This document shows, in pieces, positions 10,656 to 22,480 of a DNA stretch of 64,000 bases; position 1 is the first letter of the stretch; every line of letters starts with the position of its first letter. The notes under the pieces were generated by a model that worked only from the letters and a program-made list of their open reading frames with translations, did no database searches and was not told where the DNA came from. Both the position numbers and the translations under genes were made by a program. Origin of the DNA: Lepus europaeus (lineage: Eukaryota; Chordata; Mammalia; Lagomorpha; Leporidae); assembly GCF_033115175.1 (NCBI RefSeq), contig NC_084835.1:60928448-60992447 (forward strand). Reading direction: 5' to 3'.

Positions 10656-11182
10656 TCACTCACTAATGCAACAGGTGGGAGAGAGCAGGAGGATCCTATG
10701 CCCCTAAAAGGCCATCATACAGGCAGCTGGTAAGGCTGGACCACAATACCCTATCCCTGAGCTGCTTCCCCCAGCCCCTAACTCCACATCACTGGGGATC
10801 AAATATCAGACAATGGGACTGAAAGGAATCATGTGCAGTGCGGGGGCTTTGATACGTGTGGAGAGGATGATTAGGGCTCTGTGGAGGGCAGAGCACACTT
10901 ACCTACAGCCTCCAGTGTTCTTATTTTAGGAAACCTGACATCTTAACACCCAGAAGGCAGCCGCAACATGAAACTGAACATCCCAGAGTGTGTCACGGAC
11001 AAGGCCCCAGCACTGTCCTCTCCCAGACCGAGCTGGCACGGAGAACACTTCCTTTGAAAGTCATGGATCAGAATTGCATTCAATTGCTGTATTTCACAAA
11101 TATCACTATTTGTGAGACACAGAGAGGTTAAGAAATTTATCTAAGATCATATCAAAAGTCATGCAATCAAGATTTGAAGCTA
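10656..11182. other. Unique intronic sequence with L2/MIR-type relic at the end
   Basis: Mostly unrecognised. At about 11108-11180 the pattern gagacacagagaggttaaga followed by ttatctaagatcat and agatttgaagcta resembles an ancient mammalian-wide repeat of the cagagaggttaagtgacttg type. Confidence 0.4.
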
Positions 11183-11528
11183 GGGGCCAGCATTGTGTCA
11201 CAGCAGGTTAAGCTGCCACTTGGGACCCCAGCATCCCATAGCAGAGAGCTGGTTTGAGTTCGGGTTGTTCCACTTCCAATCTAGCTTCCAGGCTAATGCA
11301 TCTGGCAAGCCAGCAGAAGATGGCCCCAGCTCTAGGGCCCCTGCCATTCATGTGGGAGATTTGGATGGAGTTCCTGGCTCATGGCTTTGGCCTAGCCCAG
11401 ACCAGGTTTCTGGGCTGGGGAGTGAGCCAGAGGACGGAAGACCTCTTTCTCTGTGTGTCTCCCTCTCTCGCTTTTGCTCTGCCTTTCAAATAGATAAGTA
11501 ATTCTTTAAAAAAAATAATTTTTTAAAG
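11183..11528 (+). mobile_element. CSINE, intermediate age
   Basis: Head ggggccagcattgtgtcaca, body with ctgggctggggagtgagcca, and tail ending tttaaaaaaaataatttttt. Flanks agatttgaagc and ggattcaaagc may be a degraded target-site duplication. Confidence 0.9.
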
Positions 11529-12157
11529 GATTCAAAGCCAGCAATCTGGCTCCTGACTACAAGCTCTGGTGTACGCAGAGACAAAGTTGCCCTCCCCCCC
11601 CCCAACACACACAGAGGAGACACACAAAGCACCGCTTAGCACATCAATGGTCCTCGCCTCCCCAACTTCATGAACAGTGTTGTCCACACGCAATGAGCAC
11701 AGAAAGGAAACATCAGTGGCTGCAGGAGACTTCCTGTAGTAAATCCCTTGCAAATGCCTCCATTCCGTGCAGCTCCAAATCTCAGTTTCTGCACTGTTAA
11801 AAGGGTGATAAAGGGTAGCTCCCTTTCAGAGCAAGTGTGAATGTTTAATGAAGTAACACCTGCAACAGTGCCCAAGGGCCTGGCACACACACAGTACTGA
11901 ATGAAAGGTTCTTCTCCCAGAGCTACGGCCCCAGGAGCAACCCCAGTGAGACATCTCCTCTTTCTGGAACTGTGCAGATCCAAAGGGCCCCTCAACTCAC
12001 TGGTGTTCAGGGATCTAGGAGTGGCAATCTCTTGATTCTCCAGCTTTCAACCATTAGCTAGAAGAGACTGCCCCCAAACACCCAGCGCAGGCCACGAGAT
12101 CCCCAGGATTTTCAACATGGTCTGTATTCTATCCAAAAGGAGGGTGGACAGCAGGTA
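11529..12157. other. Unique intronic sequence around a MIR relic
   Basis: Apart from the MIR at 11755-11912 I see nothing recognisable. There is a short C run at 11593-11602 and an AC-rich patch at 11604-11613. Confidence 0.4.
11755..11912 (+). repeat. MIR SINE relic
   Basis: Shows the MIR order: tctcagtttctgcactgtta aaagggtgataaagg, then aatgaagtaacacctgcaac, agtgccc..ggcctggcacacacacag, and tactgaatgaaagg. Confidence 0.65.
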
Positions 12158-12284
12158 GGAGGGCTCTTTCAAAAGTTCATGGAAATGCATGCAATAAAAA
12201 ACCATATTGGATTTCAAATTTTTTTGTACCAAAATAAACTTATCTTCCAATTCTCTTTTCCACAAACTTTCTTAAGCACCCTCT
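12158..12284. mobile_element. Mariner-type palindromic MITE, complete, TA-flanked
   Basis: A compact copy of about 127 bp, from ggagggctctttcaaaagtt to cacaaactttcttaagcacc, flanked by TA at 12156-12157 and 12285-12286. The halves are near inverted repeats, so the single strand can fold into a long hairpin. Confidence 0.82.
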
Positions 12285-12286
12285 TA

Positions 12287-14148
12287 CAGAGCTACCAGCC
12301 CCAATGTCAGTGGCAGGAACGATTCAGGCACCTTCCTCTCCTCCACTCTGCCAAGGGCAGAGTGCAGATGGACGGAACAGCTACTTAGAAGGGTGTTCAC
12401 AGAGCTTCCTGCCTTCCTAATTCTCATACCGTGCTCATGCTCACTCCCAAAAACACCGCACCGGTTCCAAACTGCTGCCATTTGGTCTGTAAAGCCTTAT
12501 CTCAGGATGAGAGCCAGGACCCTCCTATACCAACTGTCAGTCTGTACCCAAGAAGGCAAAAGGGATGTTGCCTTGGAGAGCTGGACCACTAGGGCCAGGC
12601 TGGCAACACCAGAGACTCCACCCCAGCCGTTACTACAAACCTCAGGCTGCAGTAAGAGCCTGCAGTTCAGGCCCTCAACAAAATGGAAGCTATCCAAGAC
12701 GGCAACAGCATGAGCGAGGTGTACGTGCGTCATGTCAACCCACTCCATACAACTGAAACTCTGCAGAGCAACCAAGGGATTAATCCTTAAAATAACTGAG
12801 TTGAAAAGTCAAGCTGTTATGTGCCTTGCCTTCCTTGTATATCTACGGGGAAAACAATGTCTGCGTGCTATGACCAAAAATGTCTTTTCTTTCCTAAAAC
12901 CCATTGCTATGAAGTATGCTACCAAACAGTGGAGGAAGGGGGACATTATTGATGATTTCTAAAATAAGAAATGATAAAGTGGTAAACACAGCTAATTTAT
13001 AAGACTTTATCCCTGCAACTTCACAACAGCACTGCCCTCCTGCGCCTGGCCATTTATTAATATTCTAGTGAGTAACACTGACTTGGTTGCTCACATTAAA
13101 AATTCAGCCGTATAACTTGGGAAGTTTTTTTCAACCTTCGAATGGTACCAAAGTGTCACCACCAAAAGAGAAAAGCCTAAACTCTATTTGGGGGGACTAT
13201 GACAGGTTTAATGTGATGTAAATTGAAAATTACTGTGTCTGACTACTGAAAAATATGAGTTTCAGAACTGTTTTATCATTGCATACAAAACCGAATGAGA
13301 AGAACCAGCCATGTCCCCACTGGCTGAAGCAACGCTGGCTGCTGTGCCCACCCCGCATTTCCACGGATGGAGGTGACAGTGACACCAGGTGAACAGGGCA
13401 CCTCTGGACGTCTTTCAGGCACCACTGTGCATTTCACAGAATGATAACAGCAAAATCGACTCTAAAATCTGCTTGCTTTTCTCTTCCTGATACATGCTTT
13501 CCTCCCATAGTCATAACTTTGGCATCAGCACCAACACTGAACATTCCTGAAACAAGCACCACTTGCAAATTTCTCCATGCATCCCCTACAAGGCCCACTT
13601 CAGACTCATCTGAACTGAATGAGTATTTCCAGGTGTTAATCACTGCTGGGACTCCATGGGATTTCCCACACCAGAGAGGCTCAATTTTCTGGAGTTTAGC
13701 ATAGTTTCCACATGAATCAAATTTTTGTTGTAGTTTTACAACCAAGCAGCAGTTATGTCCAAACCCATCACAAACCCCTAGCCCTACCTTCTGCATCTGG
13801 CATGTGGCCAAGTAGCCACCATGCCTTACTCTTAACCCTCCAGATCTTAAATCAGTCTCCAGAGATCCCAAATTTAGCATGAAGCCTTCCGCAGCATGAA
13901 AGGAACTGGAACAACCCATTTGCTACCTGGATTATTTTTCAGTCTCCCAAAAGAGAGAGAGAGAGAGAGAGAGAGCACAAGACTATTTTAGTAAATACCA
14001 AAAGAACAAATGGATCAGGTTCAATTCCTGGTAACAGGACCAATCAAAGCATCAACTGAAAATCCTTTTTTGTATGAGAGAATAACAAGCAAACAAACAA
14101 CAAGTCAGATGCAATGAGATTATTTCATAAATGCTTGTGTTGCGGACA
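12287..14148. other. Unique intronic sequence
   Basis: About 1.9 kb without recognisable repeats, apart from a (GA)n microsatellite at 13951-13975. A 161-codon minus-strand ORF at 13434-13919 shows no known domain. Confidence 0.45.
13951..13975. repeat. (GA)n microsatellite
   Basis: Uninterrupted GA dinucleotides, about 12 units. Confidence 0.95.
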
Positions 14149-14449
14149 GGCAAGCGTTTAGCCTAGGAGTTAAGATGCCTGCATCCCATACTGAGCGTCT
14201 AGGTTAGATTCCAAACTCTATCTCCCAACTCCAATTTCCTGCTAATGCATATCATACGAGGCAGCAATCCTGACTCAGTAGTTGGGTCCCTGCAACCCAT
14301 GTGGGAGACCTGGACTAAGTTCCTGGTTCCCAGCTTTAGCCCAGGCTGGTCCAGCCATTGTGGGCATTTGGCCCAGCAATGGGATCTCTCTCTCTCTCTC
14401 TCTCGCTCTCGCTTTTTCTCTCTCCAATAGGCAATTTAAAAAAAAAATG
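14149..14449 (+). mobile_element. CSINE, older subfamily
   Basis: Head ggcaagcgtttagcctagga, with the ctgcatcccata and gtgggagacctggactaagt blocks, a (CT)n/(CTCG) run near 14385-14424 and a short A tail. Confidence 0.87.
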
Positions 14450-15550
14450 CTTTTAAGTACTTATGCTTGCATCAAAAGTCTACAAGGCAGCTGACCACCC
14501 TATATAAAGGATTAGGGAGCAGGGGAGACACCAGCCCCTGATGTAACTGCAAACTGAAGACAGTGAGTGACATCTAAAAACCCACTGAAAGTCTGTTTTG
14601 GCCCAAACACTTGTGTGCTGCAGAGACAGAGTGCCACACAGCAGCAGAATCAACGCCAATGCTCCATGGTAAAGTGTAGGCTTAGTAGCCTCCATAGGCT
14701 ACTGCATGGTCCACAGCAAGATCCTCAAAAGATTAAACCATTCGTTCTGAACCAGGAAAGAAAGAAGTTTGTCTGTTTTAAAGCCAAAGCTACCTACTGG
14801 CACATACAGAAATGACGCTGGAGAAAAAGAGAGAATCAGCAGGCCTCAGATACTATTGACAGCAAAGCAGAGAGGCAGAGAGAAATGGGAGGCCCTATCA
14901 CTTAGGGCCAGCCATAGAGCTCTCCTTGTGGGCAGCGTCTGGCCTCACACAATTCCTGCAGACCCCAGCCCAGGTTAGCAGGAAGAGCTGACGGCAGAGA
15001 GCAAAACGCTAACAAGCCATGCCCCTACGCAACTGTTCACTTAACACCAAAATCAAACATGCTTCGTAAATGCTTCAAAGCACAGCTCCCCAGAGTTTCC
15101 AGAAGAGACTTTCCTGGGGGTTCGAGATGAATCTCAACTAAGTACATTCTATAGCTAAGGAAGCCTCTAATTGCTGCTCTGCCATAAATTTAAAGGATAG
15201 TGTGAACAAAGATTATAAAAGTGGTTCCAGCAAAACTATCCTTACACATTCTCACAGCTTTCTCTAACAAACAAATTATCACAAACTTGCTGGCTTAAAG
15301 CAACAGACATCTTTGTCACAGTTATGGAAAAATGTCAAGTATCGAAATACTTAGGTTCACTGGAGCATTAATGAGCTTTTTTTTCATTCCAAAAAGTTTA
15401 TTTATAAAGTACCATGGTTACAACGTAAGGAGAAATGGGCAGTAGCTGAATAGTAGTATCATTTGATATTTGTATAATGTTCCACAGTTTAGATAGTGTT
15501 TTTTGTAAAAAAAAGATTTCTCAAATAACCCAATGTCAGTGTTAAATTCA
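14450..15550. other. Unique intronic sequence
   Basis: No recognisable repeat or gene. tatataaagg at 14501-14510 looks like a TATA motif but has no other promoter context. Confidence 0.45.
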
Positions 15551-15875
15551 ACCTGGTGCAGGTGTTTGGTACAGTGATTAAGATGCTCCTTGGCATAGCT
15601 GTGTCCCACATCAGAGTGCCTGGGTTCAAGTCCCAACTCTGCTCTCAATTCCAGCTTCCTGCTAATGGACACCGAGGGAGGCAGCAGCTGACGGCTCAGG
15701 TACACGGGTCCCAGCCTGCTATGTGGCAGATTCAGACTGAGTTCCCAGTTCCTGGCTTCAGCCTGGTCCAGCCCCAGCTATTCTGGGCTTTATGGGAATA
15801 AACCAGCAGATGGCAGGGGAGTGGAGGCATGCTCTCTCTTACTCTCGTCTCCCCACTTCAAAGAATTTTATTATA
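15551..15875 (+). mobile_element. CSINE, older subfamily
   Basis: Starts ctggtgcaggtgtttggtac and carries the old-subfamily body (ggagtgcct-like gagtgcctgggttcaagtcc, ggaggcagcagctgacgg). Its tail has been replaced by, or grown into, the adjacent (TA)n. Confidence 0.85.
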
Positions 15876-15885
15876 TATATGTACT

Positions 15886-15888
<3 letters not shown>

Positions 15889-15916
<28 letters not shown>
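15889..15916. repeat. (TA)n microsatellite
   Basis: About 14 TA units at the 3' end of the preceding CSINE. The flanks gtacttacata and tatgtaa extend the self-complementarity, so it can form a hairpin. Confidence 0.93.
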
Positions 15917-15919
<3 letters not shown>

Positions 15920-16137
15920 AAAACAAAGTGTCAAGCTAATCCAATTAAATCTTTATCCAAAACTTCTCAATCCCCTTCATTTGATTCATTTGCTTTCCCC
16001 TCCCTATTAATTCCCCTTCCGTCCTTTTACTGAGCTACACCAAAGGTCAAGTTGGTAGAGGTGGGAAAAAAAAAAAAAAACCAGGACACCAAGCCCAGGC
16101 CTAAGCCAAAGCCTCCTCTGTACAGTCTTGAACATGT

Positions 16138-16345
16138 CTAAGAACACAGGCTCTGAGGGTGACTACCAGGATTCACTGTCAACTCACATCCACCAACCTA
16201 GCAGCCCTCAGCAAGCTACTGACATGCTCCAGGCCTCAGTTATCTCATCAGTAAAATGGGATCATCGTGGCACCCTTCTCCAAGGCCAGTGAAAACTGCC
16301 ATATGTCATAGAATGCAACACCTCCTAAGGGCTCAAAAAATCATA
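16138..16345 (+). repeat. MIR SINE relic
   Basis: Shows the MIR core and 3' parts: cctcagcaagctactgacat, gctccaggcctcagttatct catcagtaaaatgggatcat, and a later agggctcaaaaaatca. Confidence 0.75.
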
Positions 16346-16594
16346 ACTGTTCCTGAGTCCACTATTCTCTCTCCCCGAAATCGAAACATTCCTGGCAGCA
16401 AGGTTAGCAGACGCAGAACAGCTTACGAAATCAGTATAAGTGAGATAAGATCATGTAGGTTGCTGTTACACAACAGAGGCTGAGCGACGGCCACCCCAAA
16501 AGATCTCAAGTGTTAACTGAGGGAACCTGTAAATGCACTGCACCTGCTCTGGAAAATGGGTCATTTCAGAGCTGAGATGCATAGAGAATCCTGG

Positions 16595-16905
16595 GTTATC
16601 CTGGTCGGCCTTAAACCCAATGACAAGGATCCCAAGAATGGAGCCTCAGAAGGAAAGAAACCCAGGAGAGGAGACGTGAAGACAAAGGCAGAGTGGAGAG
16701 TGATGCAGCTACAAGCCAGGGACCCAAGGCACCTGGCAGCCCCAGGAAGCCAGGAGAGGGGTATACAACACGCTGCTCCCCGAGCTCAGGAGGGAGTTCA
16801 GTCTCTACCATGGTGTGAGAATAACTCTCCATCGGTTTATGCCAGTAGGTTTGTGATGATTTGTTTCTGCAGCCCTGGGAAACTATCAAATGAGGGGTAA
16901 GCACT
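16595..16905 (+). mobile_element. MLT1-like MaLR LTR relic
   Basis: Matches the familiar pattern of this ancient LTR class: gggttatcctggtcggcctt, then aatgacaaggatccc, ggagacgtgaagacaaaggc, gagtgatgcagctacaagcc, and a 3' part gccagtaggtttgtgatgatttgt..cagccctgggaaact. No internal coding region is attached. Confidence 0.6.
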
Positions 16906-18694
16906 GATTGGTAGAGCAAGAAATAAAAGGGGGAAGAGAAATCTCTACAGAAGCAGGGAAGGGGAGGAAACCTTGGCTGGAACCTGGACCTAAGACCCAT
17001 GAAATTGTTTATAAACTGTGCAGCCTGGAAAACAACGGTCATTTGTACATTCCAACCAGCTTCCTGATGGACATTTCCCCCTCAGGCCAGAGCATTCCTT
17101 TTGTTCTGGGAAAGCCTCTGGGCCAGCCACTCCTGCAGCCCTAATACAAGTCTCCAACCACCAGGGAGCCTGGCTGGGGGAGCGGCCTCGCCTGTTACAA
17201 GGACTGCTGTCTTCCCCAAGTAGAGATTTAGGCCCTATGTTCCACAGCGGGGGAGTGTGTGGCGATTCCGACAGTGCTGTTTGTAGATGAAGCTGTCTCC
17301 TCCAACACCCAGCAGCAAGGGCAAGGGTGGTCAGGAGAGGCAATGGCACCGAGGCACCCCCCAGGCCCACAGCCTGCTGTGAATCAGGAAGTGGCAGTCT
17401 GGTACAGACGGCAATGGCACAGGGCAGGCACAGCCAGCAGTAGCAAAGTGTTGCTCTTCTCCGAAACTGATGAGGACCCAGAGGAGGGGTGGAGAATGCA
17501 CACCGAGACCACTGAAAGAGCAAGGCAGGGGAGTCCTCTGGGAGGCTCGGAGAGCAGCAGGTGAAGACAGCGCACAGAGGGTGGTCATGAGGACATGGAC
17601 TTGAGATGATTTCACAGCCACAGACTGCTGAGGTCTCGTGACACCAAAGTCGGGAAACGGGTTTGCATGTCAAGCCAGTTCAATCCAGTCAACGCTTGTG
17701 AGTGGTCTGTGGAGCAAGTGGCATGTGCCCTGCAGGACTTGGAAGTGAGGGTCGAGACTGCCACCCTCCAACTTTCTCAGTACCAGGGAGTTCTCGGTAG
17801 GATGCTGATGCAAATGCCAGCAACAGAGACTACACTGATGGCAGCAGCTGGCCTTGCTGCATCCGGGCTGTATGACAGTCACTGTGCCGAGCCCTGTAGC
17901 TCTATCAGCTCACTGGTCCTATGCCAGGCTGTGAGCTGGTCGCCACTGTCCCAGCTTCATGCACCAGGCATCCAAGGCCCCGAGAGGTGAAGCAACTTCC
18001 CCTTCATCAGAACAGGAGGAACAAGGCTTCAAATCCAGGAGGCAGGCCCCAGAATCCTTCTTACAGTCATTAGCCACTGCAAGAAGTAAGAAAAGAGCTA
18101 GGAGATTTGGGCAAAGCATTCCAAGAACAGGCAAGAGTACCAGACTTTGCACCAGAGGAGGGTGGTCCTATGGGAGATGAGTATGGTGACGAGCTGAGAG
18201 GAGACTGGAAAGCAAAAGAGGAGTGGAAGGTCCAAGGAGGAAGGCAGGGTGGCCTCACCCCTAATCTGAGTGAGAGAACACAGGTGAGAGGTAAAGGTCA
18301 AGTGTGCTTCGGGAACAGCAAATGCACAGTGCGGGAGTCCCCAGCTCTGTGTGTGCCTGGGCGTGGAGGCCAAGAGCAGCTTTGGAACATAGGAAGGCCG
18401 TGGCTTCCTCTCCAAAAGGCCTGACATCGCGCTGGTGACTTCTTTCCATTGCAGGTCCTCCTGGGGCCCACGCCAGCCTCCTGAATCCCAGGTGTTCAGT
18501 GTGGTGCTGCACGTTAGCAAGCACCCCCAGCTGATGGTCTCAGTCCAAAAGCTGGAGAAATTCTGCTGCAGCCAATGGGAGCTCTCACAGAGGTAAACTA
18601 GACAATGAAGTGACGAGAGCTGCCCCAGGAGCTGGGACTGGCAGTAGGGAAACGGATGCAGCAGTGGTACCTGCAATAATTGGCAGCCTCCCAA
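16906..18694. other. GC-richer unique intronic block with long minus-strand ORFs
   Basis: The block contains two minus-strand ORFs of 227 codons (16990-17673) and 198 codons (18098-18694), the longest outside the CpG island. They lie on the PTPRM strand. Neither resembles a protein family I know, and both look compositionally biased. An L2/MIR-type relic is at 17868-18060. Confidence 0.35.
17868..18060 (+). repeat. Ancient mammalian-wide repeat (L2/MIR-type)
   Basis: gtatgacagtcactgtgccg, then ccccgagaggtgaagcaact tcccc..tcatc and aggcttcaaatccaggaggc follow the cagagaggttaagtgacttg-type consensus of an old mammalian repeat. Confidence 0.5.
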
Positions 18695-20578
18695 TTACAC
18701 ACTGGGATTTGCAGGTCACACTTTTTCTCAAAGTTCTAACTGCACAAGGTCAAGAACCAGGTGAGACTGTTTAAACTTGCATGAATTCTCACAGTACAAT
18801 TCACACTCCAACTTTAGCAGTTCAGCTGTTAATTACAAACACAAACCATCCAGGGGTTGTAAGCCAACATTTTTTTAATCATTATTTCAAGCTTGAAAAT
18901 TGCCCGTGAGCAATTTTAAAATATTTCACTTTTTATATCAAAACATAAAGCACAATGAGTTCATTTTATATAAGTAAGACTTCAAAGCTTCTTCTGTGTG
19001 TTTTTTTTTTTTTAAAGCTCTTAACAATACTTACAGAACCTCAGTAGTGACTAAAGAATTACCTTTTCCCAGCAATGGCTGGGCTAAACTTCCCTAATCT
19101 GATTGAAGCCAAGAAAGTCTTAATATTTGATTGAAATACTCAGGGCAAAGAAGGCCACAGTGGTTTGGAAATGGCAAAAATTAGACAGAATGTCTTTATT
19201 TGGTCTAAAAGTTGATACTAATACTTTAACATTTGCAGAGTCCTGACAATTCAAGGGTCCTTGCAAGAAATACAGTTTATATCCTTTAGAAATAAGCTAA
19301 GTGGCAATAAATCATCTTAAATCACTACTGGGCCAAGGGAAACACAGTTGATTTCTTACTCTATGCCGCTTTAAAAAAAAAAAAAAACACTTTGAATACT
19401 GAGACCAGGGAGTTAGTCAACAAAATACAAAGATAACAGTAATGTTGAGCAGAAACAAATCTAACATGAGGCAAAGTTGAATAAGCAAAAAACACTTCTC
19501 CCAGGAAAGTGCTGATACCAACAATTCAGCCAAGTTCAGCTATGGTTGGGAATCCTGTTCTAAAACCATGCTGTTCTAAAACCATGCTGGCACTATTTTA
19601 AAGATAATGTTGCTTAATTCTGGAAAATTCCCTCCAAGAACTTCTGTACTTCCCCCTTGCAAAGGACACAGCACTGAACGGAGAACACAGTAGCTGATCA
19701 ATAAACAAGTGTAACCATGATCAGCAGAGTTGAGGGAATACCAAACATGATTATCTTAACCCCAGAATCACGTGTTGTGTTCATTCCTACAAAAGAACGT
19801 GTAACTTCAAACACAATCACACACACTTAGGTCAGTTATATAAACAAGAGATCAGAATTTTGAGCCACACCATTTACTGGAAGATAATTGACTACTGTCC
19901 ATAAACATTTTCAGCTTTGGGAAACCAAAGCTTTTCTTGGTAATTTTCAGCTCGAAAACAAGAAATATCAACCGATCTACATATTTGGATTCAATGACAA
20001 AAATGACACTATACCTTTCAGTAATAATTTTTTTAAATTTTTGTTTTATTCAAGAATCTGATCTAAAAGAATGCCTCTCATTAATGTCAAAAAGACTATA
20101 TTATATAGGCCATTTTTGGAAAAATAAAATATCCCATTGTTGGAAACACAATCTATTTCTAACATGCACTGCTTTGGGTCTGGAACATTTTACTGTTCAT
20201 GTTAACAGGAATTATTTATAAATGTTCTGTCACATGACGCTGCACTGCTCACATGTAGACACATATAGGCAAGAATCTTTCACCTATCACATTTTAATTG
20301 CCTTCACAAATTTGTAATCTCTTTCAAATACTGTGATTCATGAAATCTCCACTGAAAATCTGATGCTTTTACACATATCTATACTAGCCCTCTACACAAA
20401 ACATGTAACATAGGCTTTAAAGGTGCTTGAGTTACACCGCATCTAGACTTGCCCAAGGTCTCCAAACCCACTCGGTGATTCTCACCCTCTTCCTGCCTCA
20501 CCAGCTCAGTGGAATTAGTGAAGCAGATGGAAGGACAGGAACTTCTATGCAAAAAATAACTTTAAAAAAAAAAGTGGG
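18695..20578. other. Repeat-free AT-rich block, possible regulatory DNA
   Basis: Nearly 1.9 kb with no transposable element I can recognise, in an intron where SINEs average one per 1-2 kb. It contains gttaattacaaacacaaacc, a tttttttaatcattatt run and a 16-bp tandem duplication at 19556-19587. It may be under constraint, but that cannot be shown here. Confidence 0.3.
19556..19587. repeat. Two-copy 16-bp tandem duplication
   Basis: The unit tgttctaaaaccatgc occurs twice back to back without a mismatch. Confidence 0.9.
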
Positions 20579-20897
20579 CGGGCTGGCACTGTGGCATAGT
20601 AGGTTAAGCATCCAAGTGCAGTGCCAGCATCCATATCAGCTTCAATTCTGATCCAGCTCCCTGCTAATGTGCCTGGGAAAGCAGTAGGGGATGGCCGGCG
20701 AGCTTTAGCCCCTGCACCCACATGGGAGACCAGGATGAAGCTCTTGGCTCCTGGCTTCGGACTGGCCCAGCTCCAGCCACTATGGCCACCTGGGGAGTGA
20801 AAGAGTGGATGTAAGATCTCTCTCTCTCTCTCTCCTTCTCTCTGTAACTCTGCCTCTCAAATAAATAAATAAACCTTAAAAAAAATTTAAAAAAAAC
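20579..20897 (+). mobile_element. CSINE
   Basis: Head cgggctggcactgtggcata, body with an internal deletion near gcatccatatcagcttc, a (CT)n run at 20818-20833 and tail aaataaataaataaacctta. Confidence 0.92.
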
Positions 20898-21219
20898 AAG
20901 AGGACCCCAGGTTGGGAAAATGCCTATTGTGTCTAATTTCATTCTACTTCCATTTTCCCACTACAATACAAAAATTCCTTTGCACGAGAGAAACAACACT
21001 GATAGAGTAAGTCAATAATTTTCCACTTGGGGAAAGGATCACCTCCAATTACAACAGTGACAGGATGGTGAAGAGAGGCCCTGCATCCAAGGCTGAGAAG
21101 CTGAGCAAAGGCCCTCCCAGCTCCACTCTGCACCCCCACCTGTGACTCAGGCCTCACTGCTGACCAGAAAACAGTGAGTCACCCTGCTTCACTCCCACCC
21201 CCAACAGTTACTCTGTTAT
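20898..21219. other. Unique intronic sequence
   Basis: No recognisable feature. Confidence 0.4.
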
Positions 21220-21233
21220 GAAAATGCTATGAA

Positions 21234-21574
21234 GCGCGGCCAGCGCCATGGCGCAGTACGTTAATCCTCTGCCTGTGGTGCTGGCATCCCATGTGAGCGC
21301 CAGTTCTAGACCTGGCTGCTGCTCTTCCAATCCAGCTCTCTGCTATAGCCTGGGAAAGCAGTAGAAGATAGCCCAAGTCCTTGGGCCCCTGCACCCACAG
21401 GGGAGACCCAGAAGAGGCTCGAGGCTCCTGGCTCTTGGCTTCAGAGTGGCGCAGCTCCGGCCATTGCGGCCATCTGGGGAGTGAACCAACAGAAGGAAGA
21501 CCTTTTTTTCTGTCTCTCCCTCTCACTGTCTGTAACTCTACCTCTCAAATAAATAAATAAAATATTTTAAAAAA
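21234..21574 (+). mobile_element. CSINE with perfect 14-bp TSD
   Basis: Head gcggccagcgccatggcgca, full body, tail aaataaataaataaaatatt. It is flanked by gaaaatgctatgaa at 21220-21233 and 21575-21588, a perfect duplication. Confidence 0.96.
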
Positions 21575-21588
21575 GAAAATGCTATGAA

Positions 21589-22021
21589 TTAAAAGCTAAA
21601 TGCGCAAACTAGGGGCTAAGACTTAGAAGGGAATCCTCCAGTTTTAACAAAACAAACAAGATGATAACTGCAGTAGAAAAATCAAAGGACAAGTAAATAC
21701 AAATGGCCAAGAAGCGTTAGGAATCAGAATTGTTTTTCAACATATCATCAAAGAAATCGTCCATGGTCAAACCATTCAGCAGAGACAGAAGCATTTCTGG
21801 CCTGTTTCAGGAACATGGATTTAAGTGGGGTACAACAGTTCTGGTAGGACTCTCAGAAATCCACTAACACATTTATGATGAATTGGCTTAAGTTGATAAT
21901 CAAGGATATGCAAAATGTGGCTGCATGAAGAAACACATTACTCACAGCACAAGCTGGCAGTCACAGATTGGAAACAACACACAGCCCAGAAAAAAGCTGC
22001 CTAAAAACAAGAATCCCTCTA
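21589..22021. other. Unique intronic sequence
   Basis: No recognisable gene or repeat. The tail fragment of an older CSINE begins immediately after. Confidence 0.4.
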
Positions 22022-22178
22022 CCTCCTGGCTTCGGCTGGCCCAGTTTCAGCCATTGTAGTCATTTGGGGGAGTAAACCAGTAGATGGTTTACCTCTCTTG
22101 CTCCCTCCCTCCTTTCTTCTCTATCTCTATATCTCTTTGAAACAAATAAACAAATCTTTAAAAAAAAAAAAAAAAAGA
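22022..22178 (+). mobile_element. CSINE, 5'-truncated older copy
   Basis: Only the 3' half remains: ctcctggcttcggctggccc, cattgtagtcatttggggga, gtaaaccagtagatgg, a pyrimidine stretch and an A tail of about 17. Confidence 0.87.
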
Positions 22179-22465
22179 AATCACAGTGTCAAATGTCTGC
22201 CTACACGTTTAAGGACTTAACAAATATAGCTTGATTACTTAAAACTAAATTACACTAAGGTTTAAAAAAGTAAAGAATTATGTGAATCTAACTTTTTAAA
22301 ACATGCACAAAAAAACTGAAAGGAAACAGAATTGCTACTAACAACAACAGGTGGTGGGATTTTTTTTTTTTTTACATTTTTCCTTTACCCCAAATTTTCT
22401 CTATGAAAAAAATGATTATTTAAAAAAAACAGTTAAAGGAAATATTGGTAAAGAAATAAACATAT
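22179..22465. other. AT-rich unique intronic sequence
   Basis: No recognisable feature; T run at 22360-22372. Confidence 0.4.
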
Positions 22466-22480
22466 AAAGAAGTGTTCTAC

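Noticed and set aside
13434..13919. A 161-codon minus-strand ORF
   Set aside because: No recognisable domain or homology, no splice or promoter context. A few ORFs of this size are expected by chance in 64 kb.
14501..14510. tatataaagg as a TATA box for an internal promoter
   Set aside because: No initiator, CpG enrichment or downstream exon was seen; a single AT-rich decamer is expected by chance.
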